18,539 nt of DNA from an uncultured Clostridia bacterium (GTDB lineage Bacteria; Bacillota; Clostridia; RGIG6154). The first letter of the stretch is position 1. Each line of letters starts with the position of its first letter. Shown piece after piece: positions 7,049-15,217 of this stretch. The notes under the pieces are model-generated. The model saw only the letters and a program-made list of their open reading frames with translations, had not been told where the DNA came from and made no database searches. Both the position numbers and the translations under genes were made by a program. Where the stretch lies: positions 1-18,539 of the forward strand of contig CAKSDT010000026.1 of assembly GCA_934446135.1 (NCBI GenBank). Direction: 5' to 3'.

Positions 7049-9055
7049 ATGCCCGAACTTTTATGTCCTGCCGGAAATGAAGAAACACTGATTGCAGCAG
7101 TAGGTGCAGGTGCAGATGCTGTATATTTCGGCGGAGATTTGTTAAACGCAAGAATGAGTGCCGATAATTTCACTGCGGAAAAAATTGAAAAATATTCCCT
7201 GTACTGCAAACTGAGAAATGTAAAAACTTACCTTACTTTAAACACTGTGGTAAGCGATGTAGAACTTAAAAAACTTGAGGAATATATAAAATTTATAAAC
7301 AGTGCTGATGTTTCAGGTGTTATTGTGCAAAGTATGGGACTTGCTCACCTTATAAAAAGTATTGCACCGGACCTTCCCATTCATGCGAGCACACAACTTA
7401 CCGTTCACAGTTTAAAAGGTGCAGTTGAAATGAAAAATGCAGGATTTGAAAGAGTTGTGCTTTCCCGTGAACTTTCAAAACAAAATATCGGCTGCATTGT
7501 TAAAAACTCAAGAGTTGAAACCGAGTGTTTTATACACGGAGCGTTATGTATGTGCTATTCGGGGCAATGCTACTTTTCATCTGTAATTGGCACAAGAAGC
7601 GGAAATCGCGGAAGATGTGCCCAGCCCTGCAGACAAAAGTACAAAAACGGTTACGAACTTAGTCTGAAAGACCTTAGTATGGCAGAAAATTTTACGGAAT
7701 TTTTGGAACTCGGTGTTACATCTTTTAAAATTGAAGGCAGATTAAAGTCAAAAGAGTATGTATCGGGCGTATGTTCAGTATACAGAAAACTGATTGACGA
7801 AAAAAGAAACGCAACAGTTGACGAAACGGATTTTCTTAAAGCACTTTTTTCAAGGCAGGGATTTACAAATTTATATTTTTTAGATGCACCGTCAAAGAAA
7901 ATGGTTGGTATTAGAACCGAAAAAGATAAGAAACTTTCAAGAGAAATCACTGTTCCGGTAAATGAAAAGAAAATACCTGCCTGTTTTCGATATGAATTTA
8001 CAAAAGACTGTATGAGCCTCACGGCTGAATGCAAAGGTACTCAATACACAACTTTTGAAGATGCTCCGTCAGTTGCCAAATCAAAACCTCTTGCAAAGGG
8101 CAAATTTGAACAAAGACTTTTAAAAACCGGCGGAACGGATTTTGCAATAAGCAGTATTTCGGGAAATTTTCAGGATGGACTTTTTGCACCTGTTTCTATA
8201 ATTAATTCACTCAGAAGAAACACTTTAGCCGGTTTGTTAAACAAATTGAGCCAAACCGAGAAAAGGCCGTTTTACCCATTTGACTGGTCCGAACATAAAG
8301 AAAACAGTGAACCTTTTTCATACAATCTTCACTTTTTGAAAGATATAACAAATATTGGAAGTTTGTCTGAAAAGTTTCGTCATATCTGGGTTCCATTGAT
8401 TTCATTTAAGGAAAAATTGTATAAAAATCTCGGCATATCACTTCCGAGAATTATAAAGGATGATGAACAGGAGTATGTCCTGAAACTCTTGATTGATGCG
8501 AAAGAAAAGGGTATCACAAAAGTATTATGCCATACTCCGGGTCAAATAAGCATTGCAAAAGATTTAAAACTCGAACCTTACTGCTCATTTACATTTAATG
8601 TTTTTAATTCATATGATGCTTTGTATCTTAAAAATATGGGGGCAAAAGAGATAACACTTTCACCCGAACTTTCATTTAAGGCAATAGAAAATATTAATAA
8701 CCCCGTTCCCACAAACCTTGTTTGTTACGGAAAATTGCCGGTTATGGTTACAGAAAACTGCATAATTAAAAATGCGGATAAATGTGTTAATTACAAAGGT
8801 TGGTATTATTTAACAGATACACTTAAAATGTCGTTTCCGGTTTTTTGTGAATACAAACACAGGAATATAATTTTAAATTCAGTACCGATAAATTTATGCG
8901 ACAAAACTGATTTTATTAAAAACTGCGGTGTATCCGGTGCAGATATATTAATATCGGACGAGAAAGACCCGATAAAGATAATCAAAGAATTTTTATCCGG
9001 GGAAAGACCGAACGGTAATTTTACAAGAGGATTATACGGAAGAAAGGTGGACTAA
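7049..9055 (+). CDS. U32-family peptidase / RNA hydroxylation-type protein
   Basis: A 668-residue cytoplasmic protein. The start chosen is the ATG at 7049 because MPELLCPAGNEETLIAAVGA is the normal family N-terminus; AGAAGTGG upstream is a modest ribosome binding site. A TTG at 7031 would add six atypical residues. The family core is clear: GADAVYFGG (21-29), IHASTQLTVHS (111-121), and a cysteine-rich block with C160, C167, C169, C174, C190 and C194 around RSGNRGRCAQPCR. Cysteines spaced like 167/174/190/194 are proposed to hold an Fe-S cluster in relatives such as TrhP and RlhA, which take part in 5-hydroxyuridine formation in tRNA and C2501 hydroxylation in 23S rRNA. A middle region ending IINSLRRNTLAGLL resembles DUF3656, and a second barrel-like half ends FTRGLYGRKVD. 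Protease activity is doubtful for this family. prmA follows after 4 nt, so both genes may serve translation. Confidence 0.88.
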   Translation: MPELLCPAGNEETLIAAVGAGADAVYFGGDLLNARMSADNFTAEKIEKYSLYCKLRNVKTYLTLNTVVSDVELKKLEEYIKFINSADVSGVIVQSMGLAHLIKSIAPDLPIHASTQLTVHSLKGAVEMKNAGFERVVLSRELSKQNIGCIVKNSRVETECFIHGALCMCYSGQCYFSSVIGTRSGNRGRCAQPCRQKYKNGYELSLKDLSMAENFTEFLELGVTSFKIEGRLKSKEYVSGVCSVYRKLIDEKRNATVDETDFLKALFSRQGFTNLYFLDAPSKKMVGIRTEKDKKLSREITVPVNEKKIPACFRYEFTKDCMSLTAECKGTQYTTFEDAPSVAKSKPLAKGKFEQRLLKTGGTDFAISSISGNFQDGLFAPVSIINSLRRNTLAGLLNKLSQTEKRPFYPFDWSEHKENSEPFSYNLHFLKDITNIGSLSEKFRHIWVPLISFKEKLYKNLGISLPRIIKDDEQEYVLKLLIDAKEKGITKVLCHTPGQISIAKDLKLEPYCSFTFNVFNSYDALYLKNMGAKEITLSPELSFKAIENINNPVPTNLVCYGKLPVMVTENCIIKNADKCVNYKGWYYLTDTLKMSFPVFCEYKHRNIILNSVPINLCDKTDFIKNCGVSGADILISDEKDPIKIIKEFLSGERPNGNFTRGLYGRKVD

Positions 9056-9059
9056 CAAA

Positions 9060-10028
9060 ATGAATTGGACAGAAGTAAGCATTACTACAAACAAAGACGG
9101 CATAGATGCAATTACAGGGAACCTGTTAAACATAGGAATAACAGGTATAAGAATCGAAAACCCCGATGATTTTAATGAATTTTTGGAAGGAACAGAAATC
9201 TACTGGGACTATGTTGATGAAAATCTTATGTATCTGAAAAACTGCGAAACAAAAGTTATTTTATATCTTCCCGAAAATGCACAGGGACTGGACATGCTGA
9301 GCCTTCTTAAAGATGCTATTGAAAAATTAAAAAGCGAAAACAAATACGGCTCATTAAAAATGACATTTAACAATGTTAAAGAAGAAGATTGGGAAAACAA
9401 TTGGAAACAATATTTTAAACCTTTAAAAATCGGTCAGCATTTTCTTATAAAACCTTCGTGGGAAAATGCGGAAAATGACGACGGAAGAAAAATCCTTGAA
9501 ATTGACCCCGGTATGAGTTTCGGAACCGGAACCCACGAGACAACAAGACTTTGCCTTGAGTCTATGGACAGAATACCGCTTAAAGACAAAGAAGTTTTAG
9601 ACCTCGGATGCGGAAGCGGAATTCTTTCAATCGGTGCACTTCTTTCAGGTGCTAAACACACAACACTTGTTGATATTGACGCAAACAGCACAAAAATTGC
9701 TGCCGAAAACATAGAGAAAAACAACTTTGATCCCGAACTTTTTACAATTTATTGCGGAAATGTAATTGATGATTCATCCCTTGCCGAAAAAATAGGATTT
9801 AAAAAGTATGATGTGATTTTTGCAAATATAGTAGCAGATGTCTTAAAAGCGATGAGCCCGCTGTTCGGCAAATTCTTAAAGGATGGCGGAACATTAGTAG
9901 TTTCAGGAATAATTACGGAAAGAAAAGACGAAGTTTTAAATGAAATCATAAGAAACGGATTTGAAACGGTCAAAGAGTTTGAAGAAGGTGCCTGGGCTTG
10001 TGCAGAACTTAAGCATAAGACTGTTTGA
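9060..10028 (+). CDS. prmA: Ribosomal protein L11 methyltransferase
   Basis: PrmA uses S-adenosylmethionine to trimethylate ribosomal protein L11. The 322-residue length is slightly above the usual 295-315. The N-terminal L11-binding domain ends with the linker EEDWENNWKQYFKPLKIG (108-125). The catalytic domain shows IDPGMSFGTGTHETTRLCL (148-166), the SAM-binding glycine motif VLDLGCGSGILSIGA (179-193), the acidic motif VDID, and FANIVADV. The start ATG has GGTGG 9 nt upstream, overlapping the end of the U32 gene; the two are co-transcribed. In many Firmicutes prmA directly follows dnaJ; here it lies on the opposite strand, about 4 kb away and beyond two other operons. Confidence 0.96.
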   Translation: MNWTEVSITTNKDGIDAITGNLLNIGITGIRIENPDDFNEFLEGTEIYWDYVDENLMYLKNCETKVILYLPENAQGLDMLSLLKDAIEKLKSENKYGSLKMTFNNVKEEDWENNWKQYFKPLKIGQHFLIKPSWENAENDDGRKILEIDPGMSFGTGTHETTRLCLESMDRIPLKDKEVLDLGCGSGILSIGALLSGAKHTTLVDIDANSTKIAAENIEKNNFDPELFTIYCGNVIDDSSLAEKIGFKKYDVIFANIVADVLKAMSPLFGKFLKDGGTLVVSGIITERKDEVLNEIIRNGFETVKEFEEGAWACAELKHKTV

Positions 10029-10032
10029 TGTT

Positions 10033-10071
10033 AAAAGGAGAAAGCAAATTCAATTTGCTTTCTCCTTTTTT
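10033..10071. terminator. Bidirectional terminator shared by prmA and cstA
   Basis: An 18-bp perfect inverted repeat (10033-10050 and 10052-10069) with a single central base would fold into a long hairpin with a small loop. A T-run follows on the plus strand (10066-10071) and an A-run precedes on the left, giving T on the minus strand. It ends transcription of prmA from the left and cstA from the right. The cstA stop codon (10050-10052) lies at its centre, so the last codons of cstA form one arm. Confidence 0.88.
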
Positions 10072-11459
10072 AAAGACACTAGATATATTATCAATGTTGC
10101 AAATGACACAATAATTCCGATAGGATATGAAACTGTCGATGATAGTTTCAATCCTTCCTTTGCCATTAAAATATATGTCGTGATTACCGCAGTCATAAAT
10201 GCGGCCGGAAGTGCTGTAATTAAACTTTTAATGCCTTTTTTGTTTCTGATAAGATAAGATGTTGCACACCAAAGTGCTATCATCGCCAATGTTTGATTGC
10301 TCCATGAAAAATAACGCCACAAAACATCAAAATCAAGTCTTGTTAATATTCCGCCTATTATCAGAAGAGGAACTGAAATGTAAAGCCGGTTAATTCTTTT
10401 ATCTTGTTTTATTCCCGTCCATTCTGCCATAATAAGTCTTGCACTTCTAAATGCGGTATCTCCGGATGTTATGGGACAAGCAACAACCCCGATTATTGCA
10501 AGTATTCCTCCAAATTTTCCCAAGAGTCCTGATGATATATCATAAACAACCCCGGACTGACCAAGTGCGTTTAATTGACTGCTTAATTCTGCCTTATTTC
10601 CGTAAAATGAAATACCGGCTGCAGCCCATACAAGGGCAATTACGGCTTCACTTATCATTGCACCGTAAAAAATGCTTTTCCCCTCTTTTTCTGCTGTTAT
10701 ACACTTTGAAATTATCGGAGATTGCGTTGCGTGAAAGCCGGATATTGCACCGCAAGCAACCGTTACAAACATATACGGCCAAGCCGGAAGCCCATCCGAA
10801 TTGTAAAATTCAAATTTAAGTTCGGGAATTCTGTATCCGCCGACAAAAACACCGGATATTATTAAAACTGCCATAAGTATGAGAACTGTTCCAAAAACGG
10901 GGTACAGTTTTCCTATAACCTTATCCACAGGCATCATAGTTGCAATCAAATAATAAGCCAATATAATGCCTGTCCAAAATGTTGTCCCGAATTTTTCAGG
11001 TGTGAGTCTTGCAATAAGTGCTGCAGGACTTGTAACAAAAACAGTTCCGACTAAAATAAGCAGAACAACCGAAAAGACACGCATTATATATTTTGAACCT
11101 CTTCCCAAATATTTTCCGGAAAGTTCTGCAATAGATGCACCGTTATTTCTTTCGGAAATCATACCTGTCATATAGTCATGAACCGCACCGCCCAAAACAG
11201 AACCGAAAACAATCCACAAAAACACAACAGGGCCGAAACAGGCACCCATTAAAGCACCGAATATCGGACCTGTCCCTGCAATATTTAAAAGTTGAACTAA
11301 AAAGGCACGCCACCTTTTCATAGGAACAAAATCAACCCCGTCGCTTAATGAAACGGCAGGTGTTACCCTCAAGTCCGGTGCAAAAATTTTTTCAGCCAAA
11401 CCTCCGTAAAGGATATAACCTAATATAAGAATTATAATGCTTATAACAAATGTAATCAT
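10050..11459 (-). CDS. cstA: Carbon starvation protein A family transporter
   Basis: A 469-residue inner-membrane protein with about 13 hydrophobic segments. CstA-family carriers take up peptides or pyruvate (compare E. coli CstA and BtsT). Diagnostic stretches are FVPMKRWRAFLVQLLNIAGT, GPIFGALMGACFGP, GGAVHDYMTGMISERNNGAS and GAISGFHATQSPIISKC, followed by ACPITSGDTAFRSARL. At this size it is the short form, about 230 residues less than E. coli CstA. The start is placed at the ATG at 11457-11459, with GGAG 8 nt upstream; MITFVISIIILILGYILYG is the usual N-terminus. Longer in-frame starts (ATG at 11498, TTG at 11507) lack a ribosome binding site. It is a single-gene unit between the mrp terminator and the terminator shared with prmA. 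I could not identify a clear promoter in the 60 bp upstream. Confidence 0.95.
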   Translation of the reverse strand: MITFVISIIILILGYILYGGLAEKIFAPDLRVTPAVSLSDGVDFVPMKRWRAFLVQLLNIAGTGPIFGALMGACFGPVVFLWIVFGSVLGGAVHDYMTGMISERNNGASIAELSGKYLGRGSKYIMRVFSVVLLILVGTVFVTSPAALIARLTPEKFGTTFWTGIILAYYLIATMMPVDKVIGKLYPVFGTVLILMAVLIISGVFVGGYRIPELKFEFYNSDGLPAWPYMFVTVACGAISGFHATQSPIISKCITAEKEGKSIFYGAMISEAVIALVWAAAGISFYGNKAELSSQLNALGQSGVVYDISSGLLGKFGGILAIIGVVACPITSGDTAFRSARLIMAEWTGIKQDKRINRLYISVPLLIIGGILTRLDFDVLWRYFSWSNQTLAMIALWCATSYLIRNKKGIKSLITALPAAFMTAVITTYILMAKEGLKLSSTVSYPIGIIVSFATLIIYLVSLKKEKAN

Positions 11460-11520
11460 CAAAAACACTCCGTATCTGTTACTGATATGATATAGCATAC
11501 CCGACAACTACACTATTAAA

Positions 11521-11548
11521 CAAAAAAACGCCGACAAAAAGCCGGCGT
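11521..11548 (-). terminator. Intrinsic terminator after mrp
   Basis: On the minus strand ACGCCGGC (11548-11541) and GTCGGCGT (11535-11528) pair over 8 bp with one G-U wobble around a TTTTT loop, followed by seven T (11527-11521). The GC-rich stem plus T-run is a textbook rho-independent terminator. It lies 10 bp after the mrp stop and closes the long chaperone operon. Confidence 0.92.
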
Positions 11549-11558
11549 CCGATTTTGA

Positions 11559-12380
11559 TTAAAGATTTATTATTTCATTTACTGCCTTGTCAAAAGCATC
11601 GGTCTTAATATCCTCGACATTTCCCAAATCGACTTTTTCAGCAAATTCAGGATTAATCGGAACTCTTGCCAAAACTTTAAGTCCGTACTTTTCGGCAACT
11701 GCATCAATTTTGCTCTTCCCAAAAACTTCAATTTTCTTTTTGCAGTCCGGGCATTCAAGGTATGAATAGTTTTCAACAATACCTATAATAGGAACATTCA
11801 TAAGATTTGCCATATTTACCGCTTTTTCAACAACCATAGTTACAAGGTCCTGCGGAGATGTTACTATAACAATTCCGTTTAATGGCAAACTCTGAAATAC
11901 GGTCAAAGGAACATCCCCTGTTCCCGGGGGCATATCAACATACATATACTTTATATTTTCCCATATAACATCAGTCCAGAACTGTTTTACAGCACCTGCA
12001 ATAACAGGTCCTCTCCAGACAACAGGATCTGTTTCGTTCTCAAGAAGCAGATTGATAGACATTATGTCAACTCCGGTTTTAGATGTGTACGGAAGTATTC
12101 CCCTGCCGTCTGACAATGCCTTTTCCTTTATTCCAAACGCTTTAGGTATTGACGGACCTGTTATATCGGCGTCTAATATTGCTGTTTTATTGCCGCTTTC
12201 AGCAGTTTTTGCTGCAAGCATTGATGTTACAAATGATTTGCCTACCCCGCCTTTACCGCTCACAACACCTATTACTTTATCAACCTTACTGTACTGATTT
12301 AAACTTTCAAGCATACTTTCAGGCTCTTTTGTCGCACAGCCCTCGCCGCACGTGCTGCAATCGTGTGTACATTCACTCAT
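11559..12380 (-). CDS. Mrp/ApbC-family iron-sulfur carrier ATPase
   Basis: A 273-residue cytoplasmic P-loop protein of the Mrp/NBP35 family, which binds and delivers Fe-S clusters to target apoproteins. The start is the ATG at 12378-12380, with AAAGG upstream; an in-frame TTG at 12410 would run into the preceding gene. The deviant Walker A SGKGGVGKS is at 41-49, with LDADITGPSIPKAFG (69-83) and VDMPPGTGDVPLTVFQSLP (148-166) as family motifs. A CxxC pair (C210, C213 in LECPDCKKK) is the expected cluster-bridging site at the dimer interface. The N-terminus adds four cysteines (C4, C8, C11, C15) in CTHDCSTCGEGC, another likely Fe-S site reminiscent of NBP35-type proteins. It follows the lipoprotein gene after 19 nt and ends the operon. 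Confidence 0.94.
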   Translation of the reverse strand: MSECTHDCSTCGEGCATKEPESMLESLNQYSKVDKVIGVVSGKGGVGKSFVTSMLAAKTAESGNKTAILDADITGPSIPKAFGIKEKALSDGRGILPYTSKTGVDIMSINLLLENETDPVVWRGPVIAGAVKQFWTDVIWENIKYMYVDMPPGTGDVPLTVFQSLPLNGIVIVTSPQDLVTMVVEKAVNMANLMNVPIIGIVENYSYLECPDCKKKIEVFGKSKIDAVAEKYGLKVLARVPINPEFAEKVDLGNVEDIKTDAFDKAVNEIINL

Positions 12381-12399
12381 ATTTTTACCAACCTTTCTT

Positions 12400-13302
12400 T
12401 TATCCGGCAAGATACAAAACTGTATCCTCTAAAATGTCATTACTGTAATCCCAATACTTTGTCATCGAGGAATCAGCATAAAGAACTCTATCAAGCATAT
12501 ACTGATTGCCGTAAACTTTAGTCCCCCTCGCAACTTCAAATTCCTCTTTATACTCAGAATCCATCCCATAATTTGAGATAACTGTCACCTTTACAATATC
12601 ATCCGTACTGCTCTTTTTTTGAACATCTTCCGGATATAAAATATCCTCACCGTAAAAATACTCAACCTCAACAAGCATTTTCTTTGTACTGCCTTCAAGA
12701 TAGTAGTATTTGTAATTTTTTATTTCAAAATTCTCTTTCAATTCGTAAACAACCGACATGGTCTGATTAAGTTTTATTCCCCAATCCGAAAATTCAGAAA
12801 CAGTATCATTCGTTACTGTAAAGCCGAATGTCACAATATACCCATCATCTTTCTTCTCAGTGTGATGACTTGTTATATATACCGATTTCAAAAAATTATT
12901 TCCCATAAGGAGTTCATTAACAGAATCTTCATATGTGTCCTTAAAATAAAGGAGTTCGTAATACTTATCCCCGTAATCGTTGAGAAATATCTTCCCGTCT
13001 TTATAATAACATTTGTAATCGTTCCCATACAAAACTGCGGCATTAATGCTATCCCCGTTTTGTTCATAAAAAAGTTCCCAACTTGAATTCCTGCTTTTAT
13101 CGTCAAAATAGTATGATGTCTTTTCTAAGACAGAACCGTTATTTTTTGCGAGAAGTCTTCGTGAATTTACTCTGTAAATATCGTTTTTACCTATATCAGG
13201 CACGATACTTTTATCGTTTTCAGTTTGAGTTTTACTTGAACAGGAACAAAAAAGTGCCAAAATCAAAACTGCACAAATACCTATACAGAATATTCTTTTC
13301 AA
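12400..13302 (-). CDS. Putative lipoprotein of unknown function
   Basis: About 300 residues, not recognised. The start is taken as TTG (13300-13302) because GGAGG (13309-13313) lies 6 nt upstream; this gives MKRIFCIGICAVLILALFCS followed by CSS, a short lipoprotein-type signal. The lipobox is imperfect: of the two cysteines in FCSC, the second, with Ser before it, is the more likely lipidation site. The mature part is rich in Tyr, Asp and Lys with alternating hydrophobic residues, suggesting a beta-rich extracytoplasmic domain. The last 45 residues (GTKVYGNQYMLDRVLYADSS then MTKYWDYSNDILEDTVLYLAG) resemble one InlB B-type repeat (YxD..MTxxYDFS..V..DxTLY). It lies 13 nt after the stop of the membrane protein gene and 19 nt before mrp, inside the chaperone operon. 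Confidence 0.7.
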   Translation of the reverse strand: MKRIFCIGICAVLILALFCSCSSKTQTENDKSIVPDIGKNDIYRVNSRRLLAKNNGSVLEKTSYYFDDKSRNSSWELFYEQNGDSINAAVLYGNDYKCYYKDGKIFLNDYGDKYYELLYFKDTYEDSVNELLMGNNFLKSVYITSHHTEKKDDGYIVTFGFTVTNDTVSEFSDWGIKLNQTMSVVYELKENFEIKNYKYYYLEGSTKKMLVEVEYFYGEDILYPEDVQKKSSTDDIVKVTVISNYGMDSEYKEEFEVARGTKVYGNQYMLDRVLYADSSMTKYWDYSNDILEDTVLYLAG

Positions 13303-13315
13303 AACAGACCTCCAA

Positions 13316-13975
13316 TCACTCAACTATTTTGTTGAGAACTTTAATCTGATTTTCATAATTTTTCATTTTCTTATTACTGCCGGTACTTACACGGTCTTTG
13401 CCCCTTACAACAATAAAATAATTATCGGCATAATTTCCAAAAGCCTTTGCAAGTTTTGTTGCAGATATAGGTATTTTAACATAATTTTCGTCAACTGTAT
13501 AGTATTTATTTGAAAAATCCTGAGGTTTTGCCACAACATTCTGTGCAATAAGATAATCCGCCATTTTTTCATCTGCGATTTGTATTATATAATTTCCTGT
13601 AGACAAAACTCCCGACATTTTCATAGACTGTGCTGCTTCAAGTTCCATATCCGTATCTTTTGAGTTTTCTGTTTTCTGCGACAAAAAAGAAACACCTACA
13701 ACATCGTTTTTTATCTTTCCGTCACCGTTTACATCTATGTCCATACTGTTTAAAGCCGTTCTTATATCGGAAACTGTTTGTTCACTTAAACTGCCCGTGC
13801 CGGCAATTAATATAAATGCGTCTTCTTTTGTTCTGAAAACCGTGGATTTAAGTATCGAAACTGTTGCAGCCAAAAGTAAAATTGCAACAATTGTATGAAT
13901 TTTATAATAATCCCAAAAATATGCCAGTCTTTTACCTTTGGGAACTTCACTTAATTTGACATTATGATCAGCCAT
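13316..13975 (-). CDS. Membrane-anchored protein of unknown function
   Basis: A 219-residue protein with one helix at about 27-44 (HTIVAILLLAATVSILKS) after a positively charged N-terminus ending KGKRLAYFWDYYKI. This lysine-rich WDYYK-plus-helix start is seen in uncharacterised Firmicutes proteins. The rest should lie outside the membrane. DVNGDGKIKND (81-91) has the spacing of a calcium-binding EF-hand/dockerin-like loop. The start ATG (13973-13975) has GGAG 8 nt upstream, 13 nt after the dnaJ stop. It is followed after 13 nt by the lipoprotein gene, so the two may form a pair at the membrane surface. No enzyme motif is visible. Confidence 0.75.
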   Translation of the reverse strand: MADHNVKLSEVPKGKRLAYFWDYYKIHTIVAILLLAATVSILKSTVFRTKEDAFILIAGTGSLSEQTVSDIRTALNSMDIDVNGDGKIKNDVVGVSFLSQKTENSKDTDMELEAAQSMKMSGVLSTGNYIIQIADEKMADYLIAQNVVAKPQDFSNKYYTVDENYVKIPISATKLAKAFGNYADNYFIVVRGKDRVSTGSNKKMKNYENQIKVLNKIVE

Positions 13976-13988
13976 AACACTTTCTCCT

Positions 13989-15137
13989 CTATTTAAAAAG
14001 GTTTTTCATCTTTTCGAAAAATGTAGTTCTCTTTATATGATTCTCACCGGTTTCGGTCGATGCAAACTCTTTAAGAATATCTCTTTGTTTCTGCGTTAAA
14101 TTTTTAGGGATTTCCACAGATACCGTAAAGTAGTGATCACCTCTGCCCACAATCTTTTGGATACCTTTGCCCCTTAGAACAAATTTTGTTCCGCTCTGCG
14201 TTCCCTCCGGAACTTTATACTTAACTTTTCCCGTAATGGTCGGAACTTCTATTTCAGAACCTAATGCCGCCTCCGGAAAAGTTATAGGAACATCACAGTA
14301 AACATCTGCACCGTTTCTCTTAAATAACGGATGAGGTGCTATTTTAATCCCTATAAGCAAATCGCCATACGGTCCGCCGTTTGTTCCGGCATTTCCGTAT
14401 CCGTGTTTCTGCAAATATTGATTGTTGTCAATTCCCTCAGGAATATCAAGATTAATCTTCTTATTCTTTTGAACTCTGCCTTTTCCGTTGCACTTTGCAC
14501 AAGGTTCCTTAACAATTTTGCCTTTTCCGGAACATTTAGGGCAGGTTTCTGTTGTCATCATATTACCCAGAATTGTCTGCTTATATCTCTTAATCTGACC
14601 GGTTCCTTTGCAATCGGGACAAGTTTCAGGCTGAGTACCCTTCCTTGCACCCGTGCCTCCGCAATCCGGACAAGTTTCTATTCTTTTAAAAGAAAGTTCC
14701 TTTTTGCATCCAAAAGCTGCCTCTTCAAATGTCAGATTTGCAAAAATCTCGATATCGCTGCCCTGCCTTGGGGCATTTCTTCTTGCACTTTGCCCGCCTG
14801 AAAAACCGCCGCCGAAAAATGTATCGAAAATATCGCCGAAATCTCCTGTAAATCCGCCCGAAAAACCGCCGCCAAATCCTTGACCTGACTGACCTGCCCC
14901 GTAAGACGGGTCAACTCCCGCATGACCGAATTGGTCATACCTTGCCCTTTTTTCAGAATTGGAAAGCACCTCATAGGCTTCGTTTACTTCCTTGAACTTT
15001 GCCTCCGCTTCTTTGTCGCCCGGATTCATATCGGGGTGATATTTTTTTGCCTGCTGTCTGAACGCTTTCTTAAGTTCATCTTCTGTCGCATTTTTATTTA
15101 CTCCGAGAACCTCGTAATAATCTCTTTTGTCTGCCAT
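13989..15137 (-). CDS. dnaJ: Co-chaperone DnaJ (Hsp40)
   Basis: A 382-residue full-length type I J-protein that presents unfolded substrates to DnaK and stimulates its ATPase. The J domain carries HPD at residues 34-36, followed by a Gly/Phe-rich linker (about 79-115, with GFGGGFSGGFTGDFGDIFDT). Four CxxCxGxG zinc-binding repeats are present (C156/C159, C173/C176, C199/C202, C213/C216). Two C-terminal substrate-binding domains end FFEKMKNLFK. The start is the ATG at 15135-15137 (MADKRDYYEVLG); an in-frame GTG at 15164 gives an atypical extension. AAGGGCGG upstream is a moderate ribosome binding site. Its stop is TAG, showing that amber is an ordinary stop in this genome. It lies 80 nt after dnaK, with a hairpin in between. 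Confidence 0.98.
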   Translation of the reverse strand: MADKRDYYEVLGVNKNATEDELKKAFRQQAKKYHPDMNPGDKEAEAKFKEVNEAYEVLSNSEKRARYDQFGHAGVDPSYGAGQSGQGFGGGFSGGFTGDFGDIFDTFFGGGFSGGQSARRNAPRQGSDIEIFANLTFEEAAFGCKKELSFKRIETCPDCGGTGARKGTQPETCPDCKGTGQIKRYKQTILGNMMTTETCPKCSGKGKIVKEPCAKCNGKGRVQKNKKINLDIPEGIDNNQYLQKHGYGNAGTNGGPYGDLLIGIKIAPHPLFKRNGADVYCDVPITFPEAALGSEIEVPTITGKVKYKVPEGTQSGTKFVLRGKGIQKIVGRGDHYFTVSVEIPKNLTQKQRDILKEFASTETGENHIKRTTFFEKMKNLFK

Positions 15138-15165
15138 ATAGACCGCCCTTCTGCTATTATACACA

Positions 15166-15199
15166 TTTAAGACAGGACATTTTTAAGCCCTGCCTTAAA
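15166..15199 (-). promoter_or_regulatory. Hairpin between dnaK and dnaJ
   Basis: On the minus strand TTTAAGGCAGG (15199-15189) pairs with CCTGTCTTAAA (15176-15166) over 11 bp with one G-U wobble and a 12-nt loop. No T-run follows; the sequence after it is TGTGTATAATAG, so it is not a standard terminator. It could stabilise the 3' end of the upstream message, mark a processing site, or partly attenuate dnaJ. TATAAT at 15154-15159 is a perfect -10 hexamer but lacks a -35. Confidence 0.55.
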
Positions 15200-15217
15200 T
15201 CTAAATTTAAATAAATA

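Noticed and set aside
11460..11507. Longer cstA start (TTG 11507 or ATG 11498)
   Set aside because: No Shine-Dalgarno sequence precedes either, while the ATG at 11459 has GGAG at 8 nt and gives the usual family N-terminus.
14331..14801. 156-codon open frame on the plus strand
   Set aside because: It lies wholly inside dnaJ, which is full length and conserved; the antisense frame has no family similarity or ribosome binding site.
15154..15159. Independent dnaJ promoter
   Set aside because: TATAAT is perfect but no -35 is found at 16-18 bp and there is no extended TGn motif, so it is noted only within the hairpin finding.
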